The position numbers and the translations under genes were made by a program. The notes beneath the pieces are model-generated. The model saw nothing but the letters and a program-made list of their open reading frames with translations, ran no database searches and had not been told where the DNA came from. 64,000 bases of DNA. Origin: Cristatella mucedo (lineage: Eukaryota > Bryozoa > Phylactolaemata > Cristatellidae). This document shows positions 46,190 to 57,985 of the stretch, piece after piece (the stretch's first letter is position 1; each line of letters starts with the position of its first letter). The stretch spans positions 3,797,501 through 3,861,500 of the forward strand of contig WPIO01000035.1 in assembly GCA_009760855.2 (NCBI GenBank). The letters are read 5' to 3'.

Positions 46190-48045
46190 TTAAGCACTCA
46201 CGTTGCATGCAGGTGCATCCACAGTAGTGGCATTGTCTCGTTTTTTTAGCCAGAGCCTTGGTGTAACTGTGTGTGATTTTGTGTGCCTGTTTGTGTGTGT
46301 GTCTGTGCTAGCCTGCCTACCGGGCTGCATGCATGCAAACTTGTGTTTGTGTGTGTAGGTGTGCAGTTGTGTATCTGTATTTGTGTTCGCTTATGTTCAT
46401 ATGTGTGAGTGTGTGTGTGAGTAGATACTTATCGATACCACCAGTTCTCGTGTAAACAAGTTTCAACGTTATGTTAAAATGTGTCTCACTTTACACAGCT
46501 TCAACCATCAGCAGTAAACTACAGTCTCCTCAGTTGGGGTACATGCGTTTATAAGTATGTCGGTGTTTTTTCTTCCATTTGCATGTGAGCAGGATTTACA
46601 ACGAAGGCTCAACTAAAATATTGGCATACTGACTTAATCAAATTAGCTTGTGCTTAAGATGAGTAGGAGTTCATCAGAAATAATGACGGACTTGCTTGCA
46701 CATCTATTTGTAGGTCGTGATGCATTCATAATTCATGCTGAGTGGTCATTGATTCGATTTATGGGAACCAGCTGTGGTAGAAGCTGGGAAATTATGTGCT
46801 CTTTCGCAGGGCAATATACTCTGTAGTCGCTTAAGAAATATTGTATATGAACTCCAAGCTTAGATTTTGCTTAGTTTTAGGAGGGTTATAAATTCCTGAC
46901 CACCTTTTGTCGATGTGCATGAGAATCAATAGTTTTCCTCTCTTCAATCCTTTATTGAAGAGACAGATGGTTTAAACCAAGGTTTAACAAGTGTATCTAG
47001 TTGGAGCACATGCAATAGGAAAACAGTTCGGGGCTTGAAAACTTCATCGAAGGCGTTGTCAAATAGTTAGCTTCATGGGTCACTGTAAATGAATGATGAA
47101 AATCTTTACATAAAACGATGAATATTATAAATTGTTGCCATGCTTTTACAAAGCCGTAACTGTCGAGTGGTTTGGCTGCTCATCCTGTATAGTTCTTGCA
47201 GCATAATTCTCACATTAAATGAATTTGCTGGTTGGCTAGCATGCAAGAATGGTAGTTATATCCCTTAATGCAAAGGGTCATGCCGATAGAATAATATTGG
47301 GCTTGGCCTGAGTTTTATTAATAAAGTGCTTGGTTTTGTAGTCATCAGGCTAACCGTTCGGCGGCTAAACCTAGTCTGGTGATCGGTTTGTCTAGATCTT
47401 GTTACAGTGATTTGAAAATTCGTAGGCTGGTTTAGCAGCCAAATCTGTACAGTGACAGCAGAGCTTTAACGGCCATAGCCACGTCTAGCAGTGGGCAATA
47501 ACAAAACAACCACTACAGCACAGGAATTTATGATCTGGGTCGTTCAGAGAGACTATTTCATCTCCCAGGGTGGTACCCGTGGGATACTGTAACATATATA
47601 AAAAAAAGTGCACCCGTCAGGGTGCAGAACAGGGTAAAAACACAGTGGTTTTGTGAGTGGCTTATTAGACTGCAGATGCATTGCATTCCGTTGGCTGTGT
47701 TGCTGGTTCGGAGGCTGAACGGGAGTCACTGTGAGCGTGTTAAAATAAGCAGGCGGGTCAACTTCTTAATCTGTAGCTGAGGAATGAGACACTAGAATAA
47801 TTGGATGCACTGGCTGTTACTCTGTATTAGTAGCATCCACGCTGTTTAAAATCCAACTACACCTGCTTTTCCCAGCTAGTTAGCCAGCTAAATACACGTT
47901 TCTATCGGTAATTGTTAATATATTAAGTATCCAGTAAGTTGAGAAAGAAAGAATAGCTCCCGGTAATAAAATCGGAGCTCGGACAAATTCTAAGAGGCCT
48001 AGCTTTATGTTTTTGCCGATTCATTTTTAGCTCTTTTATAGCCGT
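46190..48045 (+). repeat. Unclassified dispersed repeat, copy 2 (longest)
   Basis: The first kilobase matches 49540-50220 in order: GCATGCAGGTGCATC, GAGCCTTGG, a TG-rich block, CAGTTCGGGGCTTGAAAAC, AACTGTCGAGTGGTTT and CACATTAAATGAA. The last part matches 43.6-43.7 kb. No reverse transcriptase, transposase or long frame was seen inside, so the class is unknown. Confidence 0.6.
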
Positions 48046-48734
48046 TGTTAGGTCAGGCCAAGGTAAGACGGATGAGCATTTCTGAATAAGCACATTAACG
48101 GTGCCTTGCGAAATTACAAATATGTAAAAATCGGCTGCAAGTTTAATTGCAGCAAGCTCGGTCTCGTTTACTAAAAAATTAGCTCAATTATAATCGAAAC
48201 GTATAATAATAAGACTAGAAGTTCATCGGATTAGACCCATAATTATTGCTGGAGCTTAGGTGGAGCCTAGCAGTTATCGAAAATTTATTTAGCCAAATCT
48301 ACCGTATCAAGGCCGAAGTCTTGATACCTGGAATTTCGTTCTCTCTGGAAAAGCTCTTTCGGCTTTAAATGGTCTGCAAGAGCAAATGACCAGCTAGACC
48401 AGAGCCCGACGGGCCAAATGCCAAATCTTTGGTTAACTCTTGATTATCAGGACTTGACAAAGAACGATGTGTGGCTCAGGTGTTTTCATTTGCCTTTACT
48501 TTTCCAAGCGCACCTGCAATCCACTGATAAGGACCTGGCTGCTCGAGTGCTTTTCCCTCACCATTGCAGTTACTGAATCAGTGCAGTCCTCAGGAATTGG
48601 CAGTTGAAGGTTTGTGACTCCGGTGCTTTCCCCACATTGCCTGGTCCAGTTACTAGCACAGTGTATGCCATGGGCAAGAATACATAATAATTTATTTATT
48701 ATCGAGCCTGAGACTACTCAATTAACTGCTGGGC
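48046..48734. other. Unassigned; boxes similar to the quasi-tandem array
   Basis: Around 48480-48660, GTGGCTCAGGTGTTTTC, CTGCTCGAGTGCTTTTCCC and GTGACTCCGGTGCTTTCCCC repeat at roughly 60-70 bp, and resemble TGTGGCTCGGGTGCTTTGCC at 45.99 kb. No gene was recognised. Confidence 0.35.
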
Positions 48735-49065
48735 ACTTAACATCTGCTGCAAAGAAGCATAATCAGATGGTTAGCAGTAGTTTACTCAATTAATAACAAA
48801 CTCACCATGGGTAAAGGTGGCAGGAACAGGTTCAGCATGCAAACGCATTAGTGGCAGGGATAGCAGTGTCAGCAAGCATAAGCCGGCAAAGGACAAATCA
48901 CTTTGACCAAATAAATGAGGTGATAGATACATGCGTTTTTAGTTTCGTTTTAAATTTCGTGAATTTAGAGGATATCGTTTTCTAAGTAAGAAAAAAGTTC
49001 TAGGCTTTGGGAGCATACAAACTAAAGGCAGCGTTTCTAAAGGTTTTGAGGATTGTAAAAGGTAT
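48735..49065 (-). mobile_element. L2-like family A, antisense, diverged
   Basis: The + strand reads GTTCAGCATGCAAACGCATTAG, GTCAGCAAGCATAAG, ATGCGTTTTTAGTTTCGTTT and TCTAGGCTTTGGGAGCATAC, the antisense 3' UTR and C-terminus in the same order as at 7.62-7.83 kb. Confidence 0.7.
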
Positions 49066-49539
49066 AGGTAAAATAATCTCCCACACATATGGGCTCACTG
49101 CACCATGCAGTGGACTAGATTTTGAATTCTCGTCTTAAAAGACTAAGTCCTATCTACCAGGTAGCAGCTAGGGTTTGGTGATGATTTGGTCCTTATTAAA
49201 CTTTGAGATTATGTTACGGTCTAATCCATGCGGAGGCAGAAGAGCCGTCAGGATTGTCACGGCTGTATGCAACCGGCATTACAGAGTTGCTTACCGAAAA
49301 GCTCAAACCCACGATGGGGATTATGAAGACCTAGCACCCGGACACTAGGTTATGAACCATGGGCAGTCCGTCGTCAGAAACGTAAAAGAGTTTGTAACAT
49401 GTTAAGGCGAGACGGTCTGGGGCTCAACTTGTCTTACTGTTAAGGCAACGAGAAAGGCCTTGCTGGCAATAAGCTGAGGTACTGTTTAAGCTCCAGCAGA
49501 TTACCAGTTTTGGGCACGCTGCTTTCTAATTCAATTTCA
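49066..49539. other. No recognised feature
   Basis: No open frame of note and no repeat match was found by eye between the L2 fragment and the dispersed repeat. Confidence 0.35.
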
Positions 49540-50220
49540 ACTCAGAGAGAAACGTTGACCAATGTGCCTGCACTCATGTTGCATGTGTGTGCATCTAGCA
49601 TACTTGCCTGTTCTCGGTTTTTGGAGCTGGAGCCTTGGCTTCTCAATGCACTGTCGTGCATGTGTTTGCCTGTATGCATGTGTGTGCCTGTATGCATGTG
49701 TATGTATGTGCTTTTATTCATATGTGTGTGTGCGTGTGTGTGTGTGCACGTGTATATTATTAATAATAATAATTCACTTGATAAAGCGCCCTCAGAGAAC
49801 TTAATCTCTCTCTAGGCTGTGTGTTCGTTTTTATCGTGTACCTACACCTGAGCAGCAATCCTGATACAAGCTTAACTGAAGTGATGATATGCCAATTCTA
49901 TCAGATTAGCCCGCGGCTAAGCAGAGAAGAAGTTTTTTACTTCCATCGACTCAGATGATGCTAAGGTTCAATAAGTGTATAAAGTTAGGCCAATGCAATA
50001 ATTAATTAGTTCGGGGCTTTAAAACATCGGCAAAGTCCTGGTCAAATAGTTTCTTTTATAACTGTATGAGAATGGTGTCTTCGGCTACCTAAGACGATGG
50101 CAATTAGCTCTTTTTATAAAACTTGTTAATAAGCCATTACTGTCGAGTGGTTTTGGTACGAATACTGGATCGTTCGTGCAAATTATTGCGCACATTAAAT
50201 GAAAGTGCCGTTGCGCCAAG
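49540..50220 (+). repeat. Unclassified dispersed repeat, copy 3
   Basis: It is co-linear with the first part of the 46.19-48.05 kb copy (TAGTTCGGGGCTTTAAAACATCGGCAAAG... region, AACTGTATGAG, TACTGTCGAGTGGTTTTGG, CGCACATTAAATGAA). It carries an L2 tail insertion at 49753 within or beside its TG-rich block, so the repeat predates that L2 event. A 129-codon - strand frame (50085-50474) partly overlaps it and has no known domain. Confidence 0.6.
49753..49816 (-). mobile_element. L2-like family A, 3' tail only
   Basis: AATAATAATAATTCACTTGATAAAGCGCCCTCAGAG... is the antisense (ATT)n plus hairpin, truncated at TCTAGGC. It is inserted at the end of a TG-rich block. Confidence 0.8.
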
Positions 50221-51289
50221 CTGCAGCATTTCAAATGTGCAAAGCCTAACTGCTCAAGAAGCACGGTCAGAGTGTCATCATGGATGATGAACATAAGGTT
50301 TTCCGTCTCTCTGCCAGCATTCATCATTGCAGCCCCCAGAGCACAAGCCAGAAGTTCAGGCAATTGCAGAGACAACCAACGACCGGGTACCAATTGGGTA
50401 CCATGTACTAGCAGCCTAAGCTGCGGAAAGAATAGACAATTGCATAGAAAAATGAATTTCTTTGTCTTCAACACGGACAGTCTTTCGGCTCTAACAAGGG
50501 CAATACACGGTGGCAGACGGACTCATTACTAACCCTGTGCAATTGCTAGCAGCCGGGTAATGAGAACTAAGGACCAATATGCACGCGATACGGCTTGAAT
50601 GTGTAAGCACATGCAATTATACATTTCAAACTTCGTGTTTATCGAATCACTGCTATCGGAGATATGGCATGAGCATTATAGCAAAGTTGGGCACGATAAC
50701 ACACATACTGCTGGCAGTGAAAACAACCAGGCGTCTGACCTGCGTTCGTCAATACGAATCTCAAGCTATAAACAGCAGTACTGAGAACTCAAAGTCTCCT
50801 CAATTTCCTCAAAAAAAGAATCTAATCAAAATTTTCAGTATGATTCCTAGCGAACGACGAGCTACCTCCATCCAAGTCACTGCCCTGACCGGCCGCCGTT
50901 CACGGCAGCCGATACCTCACGTGCGATGGCCGCGAGGGTAGCTGGATTAACAGTCCCATGATTAAATCGGTGCAGTAGTAGTGTACCCTAGAGTAGGCGG
51001 ACCCACTGACATTCGATATGTCGGGCTGGGCGTCGCCTTGCGCCGGAAGGGTATAGCCTGGGGTCAGCTCCCTGAGTTCCGAGGACCAGAACTGGGTACA
51101 ACGTGCTGGCTCTCTTTCGACGGAAGCTCTCGACGATGTTGGACGTCCACTCCGTCTACCACAGAGTACTCAGCCGGGTCTTGGACGGCGTACGCTTGTA
51201 CTGGTGAGACGGAGTCCTGCGACGGTGCGACTGTGGAAGAAGACTGAGCACTAACACGTTTTTTCGAGCTTGCGGCGTCATCCCGCGCC
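50221..51289. other. Unassigned, GC-richer towards 51 kb
   Basis: From about 50880 the sequence becomes visibly richer in GC. It holds an 88-codon + frame (50981-51247) and overlapping - frames of 75 and 97 codons, none with a recognisable motif. It may be the U3 part of the LTR suspected just downstream, or the end of an internal element region. Confidence 0.3.
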
Positions 51290-51475
51290 ACTGTAGTTTA
51301 CCTTGTATAGGACCTTTCTCTGTAGGCTTGTTTAGTGCCCTCCTTTGTATAGCGCATGCGTGTGCATTATATAAAGTGTTGTGTAACCGATCGATCACTC
51401 GTGAACCACTGTTACCGGAGTGCCCGGCGTAATGACCCAGAACGGACATAGATGGTAGCGAGCGATAGTGGGAGT
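51290..51475 (+). mobile_element. Possible LTR end with primer-binding site
   Basis: A TG-initiated segment (TGTAGTTTACC) includes a TATA box (ATTATATAAAG at about 51367) and ends ...GAACGGACA near 51449. After a few bases comes TGGTAGCGAGCG, which resembles tRNA primer-binding sites of Ty3/gypsy elements. No gag or pol reading was found downstream, so at most this is a solo or truncated LTR. The left LTR boundary is not established. Confidence 0.3.
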
Positions 51476-51989
51476 TAGCCGCTGGCCCCTCGAACTCGGC
51501 TACAGTAGTAGTCTCCCAGTTACGGCGGCCCTGGCGTCATTAAATTCTCGATACATCATCCTAAATGATGGTTGACTTGCTGAATAATAGTCATTCCGGT
51601 TTCTGAGCCGATACAAATATGCCAATTTAAACATGTTTCTGCCAAGTAAATAAGGAGTAGACCTTGAAATATCGTTTGCGGCCGGTTGTTATGGACTGGG
51701 CGGGTAGGCGAAGGCGGGATAATGCCTCGACCGGTTGGGTTTACGCTTTAATGATCTTGTTATAGTACCTGTTAGACGTTTGATCTCGCTGGGAGTATCA
51801 TTTTTTGTCCATTAACCTTATTTTTGTAGTTTGAGGTTATGTTCTGCCAGTCCGTTTAGGGCTGAGTACCTTGAATTTACTAAGTTCAGCACAAACGCTG
51901 GGTTCATAAGGTCGGGTTCAAATAAAAAATCTTTTTGTGTACCATGATCCGGTAATCTGTCAACCACCAAAATTTGGGGCAAATTTCAA
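51476..51989. other. No recognised feature
   Basis: This stretch would be the leader of the suspected LTR element, but no coding sequence of gag or pol can be read. Confidence 0.35.
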
Positions 51990-53085
51990 AAAACTGAAAA
52001 CGGTCGCCCACTTTTCGTAAGTCCACTCAAAGCCAATGGAACAGGATATCGCATTTATGCTGAAGCTATTGAGCTGTTTGACGCTATTTGTCATTGAAAA
52101 TGTCGGAATCTGCTGCAGCAACTGATACACTAAATGCTTACCTTGCCGAAATTCAATCCTGGATGACGGGAAACTTCTTGAAATTAAATGAAGATAAAAC
52201 CGAACTGCACTAATGGGACACCCTAAGCGTGTAGCTAGATAAGAAGGCTTTGCTCTTTTAATTGGTGATGCTCTTATGTGACCACTACGAAGTGCCCAAA
52301 ATTGAGGTGTCGTTTACCAACAGCTGTCTAAATTTTCAAAACCTCATTCAGAAGACTTCTACAGCTAGCCATCACGACCGAACACTGGCTGTCTTCCAAT
52401 GTGGCTTTCAGAAAATTTAACTGGTTCCTTGGTTTTATATCGGCTAGATTATTTTAATTCCCTTTTGGCTCGGCTACCAAAAACAGCAACTAGGCCATTC
52501 AAAATGACTATGAATGTAACTGCAAGGCTAGTTTAATAGTCCCGAGGTTTTACCGCGACTTTCCTTTGCCAAAAGAGCTCGCATGGCAGCCGGTTGATCA
52601 ACGGATGCAAAGCCAAGTTCTTACACTGATCCAAAAGGCCCGCCATTGCTTGGCACCTCCATACCTGGCTGAACTGCCGCACCAGTTCCAGCCTCCTTGT
52701 GCCCTCAGGTCCTGTATTGACAACACGTTAGCCGTTCCCCAGCTTAAAGACGGTTGGCTACACAAGCGTCAGTTCTCCATGTCCTAGATTGTTCAACTGA
52801 CTTACACGATTCTTATGCCCCGACAACTACTCTCCTGCTGCCGACTATGGCTCATTCTTTCCAGTGGTCGTGAGCAGCTACCTCCACGCTACTCACTACA
52901 TCAACTGTTCTCCTGACTCTGCTATGCTTCCCAGTTTCTCTTGTTACGTGAGATAAAAGTCTTTTAGGTACCGTATGCGTACCGAAAGCCGGCTAGGCTG
53001 TGAGTGTGCTAAACCAAACTCTCCTGCTTAGCACTCTCATAGCATTTGTGGCGATGTGGAGTTACAAATGATACATTACATTATT
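51990..53085 (+). mobile_element. L2/CR1-like family B with decayed YADD region
   Basis: GYRIYAEAIELFD at about 52035-52080 corresponds to FHFYADDTQLY, so the catalytic box is mutated to YAEA. It continues with LNAYLAEIQSWMTGNFLKLN, then ARHCLAPPYLAELPHQFQP (52566-52787), and ends with the family B tail GTGGAGTTACAAATG at about 53055. It is co-linear with the 1.7-2.76 kb copy. Confidence 0.8.
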
Positions 53086-55110
53086 AGTTGTTCCCACGTA
53101 ATTTTATTGGGATTAAAATTGTTATTGTTGGATAACAGCAACAGCATTTTTAAATGATGAAGAAGATAGGCGTGCTAATGTTAGGACCACGACAGAAGAA
53201 TAGTGAACTTTTTAGGTATCGTAGAACATTTCTATTAATATTGCTTGAATCACATTTTCAAAAACTAATATTCAAACTTTAACCATGTGCTCACTTTATG
53301 GGGTTGCAGAAAAAGTTCACATGAGTCGGTGCAATTTCATTAGTGTTCCCCTATATTGCTGCGCCTTAGCATTCATAACGATATGATCAATGTTGCGTCT
53401 TCTTTTGGTTTTTTATGCTAACGATAGTGCTACCTGTGAAATCTATAATGATCTACTGTCTTTACAATTTAATTCCGCATAAGCTTAAGAAGAATAGAAT
53501 CTGTTGCGTTAATAACTCTGGGCTCATGTAGGAGCTACTAGGCTATAAGAAAGTATTCCATTAGCAAGATGAGGCATATAATTCACCCCACCTGAATGGA
53601 TGCTGCAACGACGGACGATGTCGATGCTCGGATCTATGTCTGGTTGATGCTCTGAGCATAATCAAGTAGTTAAAGATGGCAGGCACTAAGCCTTCCTTTG
53701 GTTCAATGCTATTTCGCTTGGTGACGTCTGATGATTTTATAACGTTTAATTTAAAGCTGAGCTTCAGTCATAAAAGGAACTGCACTTTTTTGAAGGAAAT
53801 CATTTTAATGAAAAATGTATTCGCCCTTTGTCTGTCTAGTATTTAGACTTTGAGGGCTGCTTTGTTTTGTTCTCATCTCGGCTCTCTGATTAATTTTAGG
53901 TTTTATTCCTCGGACTCAGCATTATTTTAATCTATGGGTTTAGGTTTAAATCCTCAGACTAAGCAATAGGTCCATTTAAAGAATGGTCGAAATGTGTTAG
54001 ATAATACTATGCACAATGCTGTCATTGGACGTTAATTTTCGTCGTTTCTTCGCCATGAGACAATCAGTCGTAGGGCTCGAAGTGAATGGTGAAGCTTGAG
54101 AAGAAGGAACAAGCTTGGGGACGCATCTGTATAATGCTGCTTACGTCAATCAGTTTGTCAAAGGTAGAATACCTTTGCAGGACCCAACTATTTTACTGAA
54201 ATTTGAACGATTCATGACAATTAACTCGTTTGATATGCACCGAAATGTCGTCGTCCAGAAAGCATAACTTTGGGCTACCATGCTCTTAATGCTTATTTGT
54301 AGCTTTTCTGTAAGTCGCCAACCCTCAGCTCACCAAGGAACATCTGGAATTTACCTGTTTTTGACTGGAAAATGCTGTAATGAACTTGAAAAGACTTTTT
54401 GAGTTTTCATGACGTTAGATTACCATTTCTATACTCGAAAGGAAGAGCAGAATGTTTACGAGCACATCCGCCCAGACAGACGCACAGTTGCAACCACAAT
54501 TCTCAATCAATTTCTTACTCAAGGTAGGAGAAAGTCGGCTAAAAAACTTAATACTCTCGTGCTGACGTATTTTTGTAGTCCAGGCAATCGCAATCTGTTT
54601 AGTTTCAAGTGTACTTTAAAATGCAAAAACCGGTAGAGTTTTACAGTGTGAGCATTTTTGAATTTAAAGTAAGCAGCTTCTGTAGGTAGATTTTAGTCAG
54701 CCTAAAATTAAGTTGTAGCAACCGAATTATACGTTTCAACTCGGCACTACATGGTAAATATGTCGTTTGTCTTAAGAAAAACGACTAATACTATCTAGGT
54801 TCGGATTTGCAAAGCTGTGTCCAGATGCAGCCCGTGCAAAATTTGTCATTTATCGGCTAAATCCACGGTCTTTTCAGGTAAGCTTGTTACGCTTTGTTAT
54901 TTAAAAAAAAATCATTTGGTCAAGCTAAGCTATAGGTTAAGTTTAGCCTTCAGTTATATTTACCGGCAACTATATAGAGGCCGATTTTAATTTACTGGTG
55001 AGCGTTCCACTGTACATATGTGTTTTCACACCGTCGGTGCATTTGTCACTCAACAATCAGTTATGATTGACCTATGAAGCAACAGAACTTCATAAGAACT
55101 AATTAGCAAT
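53086..55110. other. No recognised feature
   Basis: Frames reach only 75 codons (54409-54636, +). The right end is downstream flank of the caspase-like gene on the - strand. No further exon was identified. Confidence 0.35.
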
Positions 55111-55117
55111 GCTTACG

Positions 55118-55123
55118 TTTATT
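55118..55123 (-). terminator. Polyadenylation signal of the caspase-like gene
   Basis: TTTATT on the + strand is AATAAA on the - strand, about 93 bp beyond the TAA at 55216-55218. It gives the gene a short 3' UTR. Confidence 0.55.
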
Positions 55124-55215
55124 AGCATCAGACGTTAGCATTAGACCCTCTCGAAAGCAAGATGCATATAAAAAATTAAAGCATGCAACCCAAACGAGCC
55201 GATATCACACCAACA

Positions 55216-55445
55216 TTATTTTCCATTATCCGGAAAGTAAAAGTCTTTTGTAAGTTGACTTACGACCGAGGGCAAAATTGTACGGAACTTCCCTCGTTTC
55301 TTCGCTTCACATTGTGTGACCATTACGTGGGCCACCCTTGTAAGCATTGTTAGAACGTCCATCGTAGTTGCGAAACGCTTGAAGATTTGGCAAAGCACAA
55401 CAATAAAATGGGACCCTTTCTCGACACTCCTATATGCCTTAAAGC
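55216..55445 (-). CDS. Caspase-like terminal exon (p10 small subunit)
   Basis: The acceptor TGTTGCAG precedes the frame. It opens FKAYRSVEKGSHFI, the counterpart of GYxSWRNxxxGSWFIQ with Trp replaced by Tyr but Arg kept. It continues TTMDVLTMLTRVAHVMV and ILPSVVSQLTKDFYF, then TAA. Length and spacing fit a normal small subunit, with no internal stop, so this exon is under-decayed for an old pseudogene. Confidence 0.9.
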
Positions 55446-55567
55446 CTGCAACAGAAATTCATGTAACTTAATAAGAATTTCAATGCCTAACGACAGCTTT
55501 TCACAAATTTCAGATTTTATCGTATTTAGTTCATCAAGATACAAAACGGAAATAAATAGAGGCTTAC

Positions 55568-55727
55568 CAAATGGGGCAGAATATGCAACGAGAATGTCGG
55601 CCTGCCTGTGAAGTCTTGGCATGGCATCGCTCTCACTTCCATCGTCTGTTTCCTCAGAAACCTCAGCAGGTTTCGCTGTTTCCTCAGCTCCTTCTTTAAC
55701 CACATCTTCCAGATTGCCACGACGGGC
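55568..55727 (-). CDS. Caspase-like exon: active-site position, linker and start of p10
   Basis: It starts ARRGNLEDVV directly after the Q ending the previous exon (phase 0), so the catalytic Cys position is Arg. A Glu/Asp-rich linker follows (VSEETDDGSESDAM), with Asp residues that could be processing sites, then ADILVAYSAPFG, and the donor GTAAGC in phase 1. The linker has the usual length between p20 and p10. Confidence 0.9.
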
Positions 55728-56219
55728 CTAGAATGGCATAATTCAACTCGAAAAATAAGGTAAAAATATTATCCACCCGCGGCGGCCCCGGTATAAGATA
55801 AGGATGCTTATCAGCCGACTCAAATTTCTTGAAACTTTTAAAGCTTAATAATAGATCGTAACGTCACACTAACTCCAATATATATCGACTCTTTAAATTC
55901 TCACACGTATCGCAGTAAAATACCATGGTAGATCTGATAACGAGCGTGTCCACATATGAGTGTTTTGAGATACGAGCTGTCTCCAGCGAATTTTTGCTTT
56001 GAGCAGGGAGCTACAGTTCGGGTTATGTGCCAGCTTCAGATAACAGCTTTTGGTTTTATCGCCATTCAGTTTTTAAAAGTTTTCTGACATCCAGGATCAA
56101 ATTTCGGCAAGCAAGCATTCAATTTACCAGTTCCTGCAGCATATCCCGAAGGTTTACATGCAAATTACAGCTGAGTCTCATCTGCATCAGATGGATATCT
56201 TATTTAATTTGCCTTAAGT

Positions 56220-57010
56220 ACCTTTCTTAAGGGTTGAGTATAAATGGTGAACAGCAAAGACCGAGGACGGACCCTTGAGGGACTCCAAATGTGACACGTC
56301 TCATATGTGTTATGTGACTCCCACACCACACGGATTAAACACGATCAGAAAAGTACGCTTTCAATCCTGCCAGTGCCTCATCTGCCAGACCGATCGTTTT
56401 TCACAATTGTTCAAGTCGAACATCGTGATCAATGGTGTCAATGGCAGCTGGCAGATCAAGCCGAGCTATGGCAGTGGCATTCCCGTCATCGTTGTCACAT
56501 TGAAGCTTAACACGGAGCAGAGCAGTTTCAATGGAATGATGTTTCTTTAACCTCGATTTAAACGTTTGACATGTAGTTTCCTCAATATGTCCAACCACCT
56601 GCTTAGCGACTATTTTTTTACCATCTGTGACAAGAAAGAAAGAAGGGAAACTAAGCGATAGTTGCAAGGATCTCTGCATCGAATCCTGGTTTTTTAAGTT
56701 TGGGTCTAACAATTTCTGATTTGACGGGCTTGGGTAAAACTCGTTTTTGCAAAAAAAGCATAAAAAATCTCGGTTATAGCAGTGCTAAGTCGGTCTATTA
56801 GTGAAGACCACAGAGATGATGGTATAGGGTCTTCAGGAGACGAGCTCTTTTTACTAGACCATATTAAGGTAGCCTTATGGCATGCAGAAACCTCGGAAAA
56901 TAGTTTAAGATTGGTCACAGGATGTGATTCCGCAATTGCTTTACTCCGAGGGGGCTTTATGGAGGAACGATTGTGCACAATTGGTTCAGTAAAAATGCTG
57001 AAAACTATTC
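56220..57010 (-). mobile_element. Degenerate L2-like element in caspase intron
   Basis: On the - strand HHSIETALLRVKLQCDNDDG and IARLDLPAAIDTIDHDV correspond to NHSTESALLRVYNDLL and LLDLSAAIDTIDHKV. Upstream pieces (SSSPEDPIPSSL, 56706-56978) also fit. It lies tail-outward next to the sense element that follows. Confidence 0.7.
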
Positions 57011-57059
57011 GGCTGAGCCATTTATATCTAGGGAGTCAGGCCTCAGGTCACCCGAGTAA

Positions 57060-57985
57060 TAACTGAAGTATAGGTTTCCTCAGGACTCTGTGCTTGGTCC
57101 GACTCCTCCTCTCGCTTGTTAAAAACAGACCGTTGCACACTTTCTGATACCTCCCAGCTCTTTAGCACACAGAACTCTTAACTCGCGCTTACAGCATGCA
57201 TTGCTTACATCCACATATGGACGACATAAACCATTATGGAATAAATGACGATATACCTAGTTACTAGTCATGTTTGAACTAAGTGTGGAATTTTTAAAGA
57301 CTAAATTGGCTCTGCCAGTTTATCAACTGTTGCATCCATGCCAAATCTAATTTTCTTATTCTGTTGTTACCGTTCACTCGACCACCTTAACCGCTGCACA
57401 ATAAACTATGCCTACTTGCAGCCGCATAGCAATGCTAAGATTCGGGCTAATTTAGACAGAATAAGACATTTAAATTTATTCTCAACTTCTGCAGCTCACT
57501 GCTTGCCGTCTACCGGGTGCTGGTGCAATCAGGCTCTACCAGTTAAAGAAAAAATCTGTAGCTAAGACTGCCCCTCAAACAAGTTACAGTAGCTTAAGTC
57601 ATTACTAATTCCATGTACCATAAATCCTTTGAAGGCAGTGCCCTTAGTCTGAATGCCCCCAGCCTCGAACTCACCCCGACTTATGTCACGACATACCCTG
57701 CCTCAACTTAAAAAAAGTAGCTAAAGACATACCTTTTTTAACCGCATTCGATGGATCCTTGTAATTCGTCCTTCGTTTGCTCATTAGTGGTGACACTGTG
57801 CATGCTGCTACTATCCGTATTTGCATGTTTACTGCCACCATGTTACTTCTTGCCGTGTTAAGCTTCTTGTTGGTATGCATTCTGCCACTCACCGTTAGAT
57901 ACTCCTTCTTTTGCTGATTACGTAAATAGCTACGAAAGATATTTAGCTCTATGAGGGTGCTATGCAAATAGGTAATGTCATTATT
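57060..57985 (+). mobile_element. Degenerate L2-like element in caspase intron
   Basis: Sense remnants include CAGGACTCTGTGCTTGGTCC (PQGSVLG block), RIRHLNLFSTSAAHCLPSTG at about 57460-57520, and a 3' UTR with ATGGATCCTTGTAATTCGTC. Its decayed hairpin tail (CTATGAGGGTGCTATGC) ends at about 57985. Confidence 0.55.

Noticed and set aside
50085-50474. A 129-codon - strand gene
   Set aside because: It overlaps the dispersed repeat copy 3, has no recognisable domain, and the equivalent frame is not preserved in copy 2.
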